From Desulfobacterales bacterium (GTDB lineage: Bacteria; Desulfobacterota; Desulfobacteria; Desulfobacterales; Desulfobacteraceae): a stretch of DNA of 5,028 nt. Of this stretch, positions 1 through 5,028 are shown one piece after another. The stretch covers positions 1 through 5,028 of the forward strand of contig JAKSBO010000747.1 of the NCBI GenBank assembly GCA_022361095.1. Reading direction: 5' to 3'. Made by a program: the position numbers and the translations under genes. A model generated the notes under the pieces. That model was given only the letters and a program-made list of their open reading frames with translations. It was not told where the DNA came from and ran no database searches. How positions within the stretch are numbered: the stretch's first letter is position 1; every line of letters starts with the position of its first letter.

Positions 1-389
1 GCATGGGGGCGCCGTCCGCCGGGATAGACGAGCTTGTCATACAGCAGACTGACGGAACGTATATCAAGATTGATGCCGGCCATAACATGATCCATGTTAC
101 GCCGGCAAACTGGCAGTCCAGCACAGGCGGGAACTGGACCATTGTTGTTGGTGGCAATGCCATGATCGCGGCATCGGGCCGGGCAAGTATCGAGGCACCC
201 ACCATTACGCTGGCAGGGAATGTTGTCTCTACCGGCGTGGACGGCGGGACAGGCACTGCAACAGAGAAGTGCAATAAGACCCAGACCGGCAACCTGACCC
301 TGGTCGGTGATCTGGCTGTTCAGGGTAATATTACCGCCACCGGGACGATTATTGATGCCGGGGGCAATACAAGCAACCACAGCCATTAG
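1..389 (+). CDS. Phage baseplate assembly protein V / central spike (gpV, Mu gp45 type), C-terminal part, 5' partial
   Basis: The reading frame is open from the left edge; the first complete codon is at 3 and the stop is TAG at 387-389. The ATG at 3 is probably internal, because spike proteins of this type are usually around 200 residues and only 128 are seen. What is visible is a low-complexity, beta-rich tail of short strands with many G, T, N and V residues (for example GNWTIVVGGNAMIAASG, then ASIEAPTITLAGNVVSTG, then GDLAVQGNITATGTI). This is the pattern of the trimeric beta-helix spike of P2 gpV and Mu gp45. The protein ends in NHSH, an HxH motif at the extreme C-terminus; in P2 gpV and phi92 gp138 such motifs from three chains bind iron at the spike tip. 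The inferred role is the membrane-piercing tip in the middle of the baseplate. The downstream W-J-I-like genes support this. The N-terminal OB-fold part lies outside the window and could not be checked. Confidence 0.85.
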   Translation, partial: MGAPSAGIDELVIQQTDGTYIKIDAGHNMIHVTPANWQSSTGGNWTIVVGGNAMIAASGRASIEAPTITLAGNVVSTGVDGGTGTATEKCNKTQTGNLTLVGDLAVQGNITATGTIIDAGGNTSNHSH

Positions 390-407
390 GGCTGTCAGGG
401 GCGGATT

Positions 408-839
408 ATGGCAGAGGATGTTTACGGCCAGGATATCAAGATGGATGAAAATATGCAGGTGGTTGCGGCGGCCAACGGCGAGGCGGTGATGACGGACGGC
501 CCTGAAACCGGCTGCCAGGATATAAAACTGCGGCTGCTCACCTATCTGGGCACGCTGTTTTACGATAAAGATTATGGCGCTTTGATTATGGACTGGGTGA
601 AGGATGAGAATACCGCAGAAAATCGGCAGGCACTGGAGATTGAGGTGGTCCGGAGAGTCCGGCTGGATCCGCGGGTTGAATACGGCACAGTCCGTGCGTC
701 TGTGCTGGATTGGGATGAATCCGGCGTGAAACTGAGTCTATTTTGGCAATTCATTGATGAAGACCACCTGTTTAATCTGGTGATGGAAACAGGTACTGAA
801 AAAGGCGATATGGTGATTAAAGATGTCAATCCCTATTGA
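408..839 (+). CDS. GPW/gp25-family baseplate wedge protein (P2 gpW / Mu gp46 position)
   Basis: This 143-residue protein is a likely structural baseplate wedge component related to P2 gpW and T4 gp25, acting at the sheath-baseplate junction. Residues 35-90 carry the family pattern: GCQDIKLRLLTYLGTLFYDKD, then YGALIMDWV, then an amphipathic helix ending in RRVRLDPRV. This matches the usual early-helix, G-x-x-xxD-x-xYG, and 'L..DPRV' layout. Residues 91-128 alternate as beta strands (VRASVLDWDESGVKLSLFWQF). The first 34 residues are acidic and extended, as in many Mu-gp46-like versions. The ATG at 408 is preceded by AGGGG at 397-401 with six bases between, which supports this start. The gene begins 18 bases after the spike gene and its last 17 bases overlap the start of the baseplate J gene, so translation of the two is probably coupled. 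The split between gpW/gp25 and Mu gp46 subfamilies cannot be decided by eye. Confidence 0.88.
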   Translation: MAEDVYGQDIKMDENMQVVAAANGEAVMTDGPETGCQDIKLRLLTYLGTLFYDKDYGALIMDWVKDENTAENRQALEIEVVRRVRLDPRVEYGTVRASVLDWDESGVKLSLFWQFIDEDHLFNLVMETGTEKGDMVIKDVNPY

Positions 840-1980
840 AAAAACACTGGGTGATATCCGGACGGATATGTTTACCCGGATAGAGGAGGTCCAGGAGGAA
901 TATAAGGTAAAAGGCTGGCTGCCTGCCCTGCTCAACCTTAATAAAGGCATATTCAGGGGGGCGATTGAGCTGTGGAGCTGGGGTTTGTATCAGTTGTACG
1001 CCTTTATGGTGACCATCCTGGTTCAGGCATTTCCTGAATCTGCCACGGACGCCTGGCTGGATTTGCATTGTGCCCAGGTCGGCCTTGAGCGCAAGTCGGC
1101 CGTGAAGGCTGTGGGTACGGTATATTTCCTTCGGGACGACACGTCCGGCAATGTCAATATTGCGGCCGGGCGGATCATTAAAACGCCTGTGGATGGTGCG
1201 GGCAATGTTTACCGGTATGTGACCTCCGAGGATGTGGTGTTCCCGGACGGAGCATCAGAGGTTGCCGTGTCGGTGCAGGCTGAAGACAACGGAGAGGGGT
1301 ATAACGCGACTGCAGGCCAGATATCTGAGATCGTCACCTATATTGACGGGGTGGACGGGGTTGAGAACCGGTCCGGATGGTTGACTATCGAAGGGGCTGA
1401 TAAGGAGACAAACGATGCGCTGCGGGTACGGTATGAGCTGAAATGGCAGGAAGGGGCCGGGTATACCAAGTATGCTTACAAGTCCTGGGCTTTGGGCGTC
1501 ACCGGAGTTACGGAGGTGAAGGTGTTGGACCAGCACCCCAGGGGCCAGGGCACTGTGGATGTGATTGTACGTGGGTCTGCAGGGGTGCCGACGCAAACCG
1601 TTGTTGATGCGGTTGACGCAGTTATTGAGGAGAACCGCCACCAGAATGATGATGTGGATGTCCGGGGTGTGGGGGGGGTGCCTGTGGCCATAGCGGGGGC
1701 TTTGGAAATTAAGCCGGATTTCATTGCTGAAGATGTACTGGCCGAGGCTGAGACAAAAATCCGGGCATTGTTTGATCCCACTGTTAATGTGACAGGGGTT
1801 ACGGCGCTTGAGATCGGCGAGGACCTGGAGCTGGACAGGCTTGTGGCTGCCGCTATGCTGGCGGAGGGAATTAAAAGTACGCCATTTACCCTGCCGGCGG
1901 CATCGGTTGTCATTGACAGCGATGAGCTGGCAACCCTTGAGTCACTGACATTGACGTGGACCGAGGCAGAGGAGAGCTGA
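823..1980 (+). CDS. Baseplate J / gp47-family protein
   Basis: This 385-residue protein is of normal length for the family (P2 gpJ is shorter, Mu gp47 similar). Baseplate J proteins form the wedge body that links the central hub to the baseplate rim and tail fibres. Visible family features are an N-terminal helical region (residues 1-75); the typical SATDAWLDLHCAQVGLERKS segment (73-92) followed by strand AVGTVYF; a central beta domain (100-190) with the EDNGEGYNATAGQI and IDGVDGVENRSG turns; GADKETNDALRVRYE (191-205), equivalent to the usual G-x-D-x-E-xx-xx-xR-x-R signature; and TGVTEVKVLDQHPRGQGTVDVIV (227-249). The C-terminal third is a second beta domain ending in an acidic tail. The ATG at 823 lies inside the end of the upstream gene, with GGTGA at 812-816 as a modest ribosome binding site. 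Codons at 1671-1678 make a run of eight G, a possible slippage site. Confidence 0.95.
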   Translation: MSIPIEKTLGDIRTDMFTRIEEVQEEYKVKGWLPALLNLNKGIFRGAIELWSWGLYQLYAFMVTILVQAFPESATDAWLDLHCAQVGLERKSAVKAVGTVYFLRDDTSGNVNIAAGRIIKTPVDGAGNVYRYVTSEDVVFPDGASEVAVSVQAEDNGEGYNATAGQISEIVTYIDGVDGVENRSGWLTIEGADKETNDALRVRYELKWQEGAGYTKYAYKSWALGVTGVTEVKVLDQHPRGQGTVDVIVRGSAGVPTQTVVDAVDAVIEENRHQNDDVDVRGVGGVPVAIAGALEIKPDFIAEDVLAEAETKIRALFDPTVNVTGVTALEIGEDLELDRLVAAAMLAEGIKSTPFTLPAASVVIDSDELATLESLTLTWTEAEES

Positions 1981-1981
1981 T

Positions 1982-2551
1982 ATGAGCCTGTTCTGGGATT
2001 ATTTCCGTAAGACACTTCGGTGGGGACCCATCTGGAATGATGGGGCGCTGTCCGCTATTGCCAAGGGCGGTGCCTTCTCCCTGGATGAGGCCCGGGATTC
2101 CATCCTCTGGTTGCGGGAGCAATTTGTGCCGGAAAAGTGCATAGAAGATTATCTTCCGGCCCATGCAAGGTCCAGGGCCATCGGTCTGCGCCACTACCGG
2201 GAAACCGAAGCGCAATACCGGGTCCGGGTATCTAAAGCCCGGGTCTGGCATGAGAAAGGTGGTAAAGCCAAAGGGATTAGCGAAATTCTTGAACATTACG
2301 GATTTGAGGATGTGATCGTTTTCAGCCTCCGGACGGAGGATGAAGCACGTTGGGCTGAATTTCGGCTTTATGTCCGGCCTACCTTCTGGATGGCGGCCGA
2401 GGATTATGATCTGCTGAACGAGATCGCCAATGAATTCAAGGCGGCCAGCGCCAAGTTGGAGAGCATCGTGGTGCAGTTTGAAGCAGGGTGCACGTCCTAT
2501 GTGGGCGTGGAAATCTTAAACGTAAGCCACTATGTGGTGGAATGTAACTGA
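1982..2551 (+). CDS. P2 gpI-like phage tail protein
   Basis: The protein has 189 residues, close to the roughly 180 of P2 gpI. It is assigned to the gpI / phage_tail_P2-type family from its central region: YLPAHARSRAIGLRHYRE (58-74), then a helix ending VSKARVWHEKGGKAKGISEILEHYGF (83-108), which is the conserved 'A...H..GG...GI...L...G' block. The C-terminal half (109-189) is predicted beta-rich and ends VSHYVVECN. In P2, gpI is a baseplate component next to gpJ and takes part in attaching the tail fibre gpH; here the fibre gene follows directly, as in P2. The ATG at 1982 comes one base after the stop of the J gene, and AGGAG at 1970-1974 with seven bases of spacing is a strong ribosome binding site. 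The N-terminal 55 residues (aromatic, with WDYFRKTLRWG) are less familiar to me, but the start is well supported. Confidence 0.88.
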   Translation: MSLFWDYFRKTLRWGPIWNDGALSAIAKGGAFSLDEARDSILWLREQFVPEKCIEDYLPAHARSRAIGLRHYRETEAQYRVRVSKARVWHEKGGKAKGISEILEHYGFEDVIVFSLRTEDEARWAEFRLYVRPTFWMAAEDYDLLNEIANEFKAASAKLESIVVQFEAGCTSYVGVEILNVSHYVVECN

Positions 2552-2559
2552 GGAACATT

Positions 2560-3711
2560 ATGGCCAGTTTTCCAAACGGAGGGGTTGTTACAAATCTTGG
2601 ACTTGACCTGAAGGCAAAGGTTGAAGCAGGTGCTACGCTGAACCTACTGAGGCTTGTGATGGGCGATGGCGTGGCTGCAGGCGGCACCGATCTTAAAACA
2701 TTGACCAGCCTGGTCAACGAAAAGAAATCCTGGGGCATATCATCGGCCGCGGCCTTGGGGGGCGGCCGAACCCGGATCCGGACCGTCCTTACGAATGCCG
2801 GGGTGACAACGGGGTGGTGTTGCAAGGAATGCGGCATCATTGCCCTTGATCCGGATGTGGGTGAAATCCTTTATACCTATGCGGCCGCAGATCCCGGGGA
2901 CTGGATGCCGGCCGAATCTGAACAATTTCAACAAATTTTTGATCACATTGCCCTTACCGGAAATGCATCCACTATCAACGTCACCCTTGCCCCCAATATC
3001 GCGGCACTGACTTTGGCGGATATGCAGGAGCACGAGGCAAAACAGCTTGATCCGACGGATACCGATCCAGTAAAGAATCGCCACCTTTCCAACGCCCAGG
3101 CAAAGGTGTGGCAGGATCATTCTGGAAATGCTGATGTCCATGTGACATCTGCCCAAAAAACAAATTGGGATGCCCATACTGCAGATCAAACAATACACAC
3201 CAGTTTTCCTGCCGGCACATCAATGCTGTTCAACCAATCAAGTGCGCCCACGGGCTGGGCAAAAAAAGAAGATTGGGCGGCAAATGCAAGCCTGATCATT
3301 GGTAATACACACGGGTCAGGTGGGGCAGATAGTCCAGTAAGTTGGACAACAGCCGTAGCTGTAGCCGCCCATGCAACCCATACCCATGCCGGACCAAATC
3401 ATAGACACAAAGGCCCCAGCCATAACCATATGTGGTATGACTTTCGAGCATCTGCAGCAGATAGGACATTTACGTCAAACGGGAACTATCAAAATATTAC
3501 ATGGGGCAGTTCTGCTGTTGCTGCTATAGATGTTATCGATGGAGGTTCTGGGGCATTAAACATAGACTCTTACACAAATAAAAGCGGGACAGGATACACA
3601 GAATATAGCGGCACAGAGAAAACAGGTCCAGCAGGGCCAACAGCGCACAGTGTCGGACAGGACACATACAAACCTAAATATCAAATAGTTATCTCAGCAA
3701 CAAAAAAATAA
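2560..3711 (+). CDS. Short phage tail fibre with collar-type histidine-rich tip (P2 gpH position)
   Basis: This 383-residue receptor-binding fibre is shorter than P2 gpH (about 670). Residues 1-155 match the tail-collar fibre N-terminal domain (DUF3751 type): TNLGLDLKAKVEAGATLNLLRLVMGDG, a central GEILYTYA strand and a closing NVTLAPNIAAL segment; this end should anchor to the baseplate. Residues 176-213 are two 19-residue repeats, a probable trimeric shaft. Residues 217-250 (FPAGTSMLFNQSSAPTGW and following) are the familiar start of a fibre tip. Residues 274-290 hold three HxH motifs spaced seven residues apart, as expected for metal-binding trimeric tips such as T4 gp12/gp37. The end, YKPKYQIVISATKK, is the usual collar closing strand. 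GAGGA at 2550-2554 precedes ATG 2560 by five bases. Odd points are a cysteine-rich WCCKECG at 87-92 in the anchor domain and a drop in G+C between about 3060 and 3180. The receptor cannot be deduced. Confidence 0.9.
   Translation: MASFPNGGVVTNLGLDLKAKVEAGATLNLLRLVMGDGVAAGGTDLKTLTSLVNEKKSWGISSAAALGGGRTRIRTVLTNAGVTTGWCCKECGIIALDPDVGEILYTYAAADPGDWMPAESEQFQQIFDHIALTGNASTINVTLAPNIAALTLADMQEHEAKQLDPTDTDPVKNRHLSNAQAKVWQDHSGNADVHVTSAQKTNWDAHTADQTIHTSFPAGTSMLFNQSSAPTGWAKKEDWAANASLIIGNTHGSGGADSPVSWTTAVAVAAHATHTHAGPNHRHKGPSHNHMWYDFRASAADRTFTSNGNYQNITWGSSAVAAIDVIDGGSGALNIDSYTNKSGTGYTEYSGTEKTGPAGPTAHSVGQDTYKPKYQIVISATKK
3085..3198 (+). repeat. Two tandem 19-codon repeats in the fibre shaft
   Basis: Residues 176-194 (LSNAQAKVWQDHSGNADVH) and 195-213 (VTSAQKTNWDAHTADQTIH) align without gaps. 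Identical positions are A, Q, W, H and the final H, with L/V, S/T, N/S, S/T and V/I also similar. The DNA copies (3085-3141 and 3142-3198) are diverged, so this is an old protein-level repeat and not a recent duplication. The 'H-V-T-x-A-Q-K-x-x-W' pattern is a common shaft repeat in phage fibres; I infer a trimeric helical or mixed shaft segment linking the anchor and the tip. Confidence 0.75.
3379..3429 (+). repeat. Three HxH heptad units in the fibre tip (probable metal-binding)
   Basis: Fibre residues 274-290 read as HTHAGPN, HRHKGPS, HNH, that is the unit HxHxGPx with an exact seven-residue period. The first two units share the GP pair and the third ends in MWYD. In T4 long and short tail fibre tips, HxH motifs of three chains octahedrally coordinate iron or zinc along the fibre axis. 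By analogy three metal sites stacked along the tip are inferred here; the motif is seen, the metal is not. Confidence 0.65.
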
Positions 3712-3722
3712 AGGAATAAACA

Positions 3723-4229
3723 ATGGCCTTAGAAGGTTTTGTAAAAGCAGGCAGCTATTCAAGGATAAATACAATCAACGTCAGTAAAGGGGCTGCGCGT
3801 GTTGATTTTGATCTGGCAGTGTACGAATCAAATGGTGGGGAAATGATACTTGGCCCGCTCGTATTTGCCGTAGATTATGCAAACGAAATAAACAAATATA
3901 AAGCGGCCAACCCTGTGTCAGTAACTGTCCCGGAATATCCGCAGGTTTGCGCAGACAGAGAGGCTATGGTTCCCATGTGGACGGAGGGAACGACCGAGGA
4001 GGAAATTACAGAGTACGAAACAGCAAAAGATCAGTATGAATCCGACATGACGGCATATAATATTGCTGTGAATAATGCTGAAACAGCCCTGGATGCCTCC
4101 GCAGAGGCTATGAATGAATATACTCAATTTTTTTCAGATCAAAAAATTTATGTGGAGAGCAATGCCACAGCCCAGGCGTATAATTATCTCAAAACACAGC
4201 CAGGTTTTGAAAGTGTTACCGATGCTTAA
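3723..4229 (+). CDS. Hypothetical phage protein downstream of the tail fibre, acidic and partly helical
   Basis: The gene encodes 168 residues that I cannot assign to a named family. Residues 1-58 look beta-rich: LEGFVKAGSYSRINTINVSKG, then ARVDFDLAVYESNGGEMILGPLVFAVD, which looks like a small structural domain. Residues 88-140 are strongly acidic and helix-prone (GTTEEEITEYETAKDQYESD and following), probably a coiled coil or long helix. The end, AYNYLKTQPGFESVTDA, resembles C-termini I recall from small prophage tail-region proteins, though this is memory only. It has no signal peptide or membrane segment. AAGGA at 3711-3715 with seven bases of spacing fixes the ATG at 3723, 11 bases after the fibre stop; the stop overlaps the next gene by eight bases. 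Position suggests a fibre chaperone, fibre partner or minor tail protein. It lacks the recognisable features of the common tail-fibre assembly (Tfa) family. The gene as a whole is A+T-richer than the baseplate genes. Confidence 0.7.
   Translation: MALEGFVKAGSYSRINTINVSKGAARVDFDLAVYESNGGEMILGPLVFAVDYANEINKYKAANPVSVTVPEYPQVCADREAMVPMWTEGTTEEEITEYETAKDQYESDMTAYNIAVNNAETALDASAEAMNEYTQFFSDQKIYVESNATAQAYNYLKTQPGFESVTDA
4209..4229 (+). promoter_or_regulatory. Weak ribosome binding site and eight-base stop/start overlap
   Basis: The ATG at 4222 lies inside the end of the preceding gene, whose TAA is at 4227-4229, giving an ATGCTTAA overlap. Only a weak GAAAG (4209-4213) precedes it at eight bases. 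Terminating ribosomes probably re-initiate here, which favours 4222 over the upstream in-frame ATG at 4114 that would overlap the previous gene by 116 bases. Confidence 0.55.
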
Positions 4230-4641
4230 AAAAGAAATCCGTCCGTGTATCCGTGGCTTGAGACGATTTGAAAAATTGGGATGTCCGGAAAAAGCATGGG
4301 CCAGGGAAACAGGAGAAGGATGCCCTGCATGGAAAGAGTATACAATCCCAGGAGAAGAAGGCAAACCGCCCATTGTCATTAAAGACTGTATTGACAGCCT
4401 GTCGGAACACTGGAAATTTGAATCCTTAAAACTGCTTGAAGGCAATCAGGTGGCAACAGAATCATTGAGAAATGGAATGTGCGAACAGGGACCAGGGGGG
4501 GAAGTCGTGCCTAAACTCAATCGAGGTCTCATGAGTTTGGCTGCTGCTATAAATAATGGAAACCGGCTGTTGTCATCGGATTTGATAAACTCTCGCGTTA
4601 ACATGGCTACGATTTTTTCGGACGAACGAATCTTAGGATAA
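4222..4641 (+). CDS. Hypothetical small cysteine-containing phage protein
   Basis: This 139-residue protein has no function that I can recognise. The start at 4222 is chosen because it gives a compact overlap with the preceding gene; the in-frame ATG at 4114 would add 36 residues of out-of-frame reading of the neighbour (MNILNFFQIKKFMWRAMPQP and so on). The protein is basic at its start (LKKEIRPCIRGLRRFEKLGC) and has cysteines at 9, 21, 34, 56 and 87. The stretch CPEKAWARETGEGCPAW is compact and could form a small metal-binding or disulfide-stabilised site, although the spacing is not a standard zinc-finger pattern. Residues 57-85 are helix-prone (DSLSEHWKFESLKLLEGNQ, then ATESLRNGM) and 101-120 are also helical. 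I recall similar 'GCPAW' and 'LEGNQ.ATES.RN' small proteins in prophage tail regions, but cannot verify this. It has no signal peptide or membrane segment. The next gene follows after 22 bases. Confidence 0.65.
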   Translation: MLKKEIRPCIRGLRRFEKLGCPEKAWARETGEGCPAWKEYTIPGEEGKPPIVIKDCIDSLSEHWKFESLKLLEGNQVATESLRNGMCEQGPGGEVVPKLNRGLMSLAAAINNGNRLLSSDLINSRVNMATIFSDERILG

Positions 4642-4663
4642 ATTTAATATTGTAAAGAATTTA

Positions 4664-5028
4664 ATGCCAAACTTTGAAAAAATAACCGAGCAAACCCTCT
4701 ATACAGTTGCGGACACATCCCGAATCAAGGCCGTTATCGGTGGTAGATCAACTGATTATTTTGCCCCATCCATCAACGTTGGATTTGAATTCGAGTCTGG
4801 GAAAGAGCAGGTGTTTTTTAATATCTGTGATGATCCTGGCCAGCTTGACACTTCTAAGGCTACTGAGTCGCATGACGGAGATAAAATCTCTATCGTATCC
4901 GGCGATGTAGAGTCTAATTTTGTGTTGTCTGACTATTCCGTCAAAATCAACCGTGTTTTTAATTCTATCCCGACCGAGGCTCCCAGGTACAAACTTGCAT
5001 ACTCTGAAGGTGTTGAGTTTTATTACCA
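4664..5028 (+). CDS. Hypothetical phage protein, 3' partial (runs off the right edge)
   Basis: From ATG 4664 the frame stays open for 121 complete codons to the end of the window, with no stop, so the C-terminus is missing. The protein begins MPNFEKITEQTLYTVADTSR and continues IKAVIGGRSTDYFAPSINVGFEFESGKEQVFFNICDDPG. This looks beta-rich, with aromatic and acidic residues, and with no signal peptide or transmembrane segment. I recall prophage proteins with an 'IKIVIGDEK..DFKP..K...W...V.FSV'-like start that share the general shape, but this is a weak impression and no function follows from it. The ribosome binding site is poor, with AAAGAA at 4654-4659 four bases before the ATG. It lies in the same direction as, and 22 bases after, the previous gene, so it is probably the next member of the same transcript. 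A rival frame at 4707-4910 is a shadow and is less protein-like. Confidence 0.6.
   Translation, partial: MPNFEKITEQTLYTVADTSRIKAVIGGRSTDYFAPSINVGFEFESGKEQVFFNICDDPGQLDTSKATESHDGDKISIVSGDVESNFVLSDYSVKINRVFNSIPTEAPRYKLAYSEGVEFYY

Noticed and set aside
1476..2015. Long minus-strand open frame of 179 codons opposite the baseplate J gene
   Set aside because: Its product is a serine/threonine-rich string with no domain pattern, and it is antisense to a clearly recognised gene; it is a G+C-driven shadow.
2740..3198. Minus-strand open frame of 152 codons opposite the tail-fibre gene
   Set aside because: It has no recognisable motif or ribosome binding site and is fully antisense to the fibre anchor and shaft.
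3261..3267. A7 run in the fibre gene as a programmed -1 frameshift site
   Set aside because: The -1 frame hits a stop at 3303-3305 after about a dozen codons, no downstream stimulatory hairpin is apparent, and the zero frame continues into a coherent fibre tip.
3208..3711. Variable region of a diversity-generating retroelement in the fibre tip
   Set aside because: There is no template repeat, reverse transcriptase or C-type-lectin-like C-terminus in the window; the tip is a collar-type histidine-rich domain.
3085..3720. Invertible fibre segment of the Mu/P1 gin/cin type
   Set aside because: No pair of inverted crossover-like repeats or alternative reverse-strand fibre end is visible, and no invertase gene is in the window.
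4114..4221. Upstream start giving a 175-residue version of the cysteine-containing protein
   Set aside because: It overlaps the preceding gene by 116 bases, and the extra residues are simply the neighbour read in another frame; the compact overlap start at 4222 is preferred.
4642..4663. Transcription terminator between the last two genes
   Set aside because: The 22-base gap is A+T-rich with no stem-loop followed by a T-run, so the operon probably continues.
4707..4910. 67-codon plus-strand frame near the right edge
   Set aside because: It lies inside the longer frame starting at 4664, which is open to the window end and has more protein-like composition.

Overview
The window is a tail-assembly segment of a contractile-tailed (myovirus-type) prophage or phage. 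All eight genes supported here lie on the + strand and are packed head to tail with gaps of 0-22 bases or short overlaps, so they read as one late operon. No promoter, terminator, RNA gene, transposase, CRISPR array or attachment site is visible, and both ends of the window cut through a gene. The layout follows the P2 order V-W-J-I-H, with Mu gp45-gp46-gp47-gp48 as a parallel arrangement.

Region 1 (1-2551) is the baseplate module: the C-terminal part of the central spike (gpV/gp45 type), a GPW/gp25-like wedge protein, baseplate J (gp47 type) and a P2 gpI-like tail protein. Together these would form the spike, the wedges around it and the attachment layer for the fibres. Two sampled 60-base lines here and in the first part of the fibre gene are about 53-60% G+C.

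Region 2 (2560-3711) is a short tail-fibre gene. It has a conserved baseplate-anchoring N-terminus, two 19-residue tandem repeats, and a collar-like, histidine-rich tip with three evenly spaced HxH motifs. Base composition falls from about 57% G+C near 3001-3060 to about 25-45% in sampled lines beyond 3120. The fall lies at the short repeats, which fits a mosaic fibre gene with an exchanged receptor-binding end.

Region 3 (3723-5028) is more A+T-rich. It holds three small genes that I cannot assign a function: a 168-residue acidic, partly helical protein; a 139-residue cysteine-containing protein; and a third gene that runs off the right edge. Their position directly after the fibre is where fibre chaperones, fibre accessories or host-interaction genes usually sit, and none looks like a standard tail-fibre assembly chaperone.

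Host: P2/Mu-type tail genes indicate a Gram-negative bacterium. The moderate G+C and the general look of the small downstream proteins would suit a Desulfobacterota-type host, but this is a weak inference from memory and not shown by the sequence.
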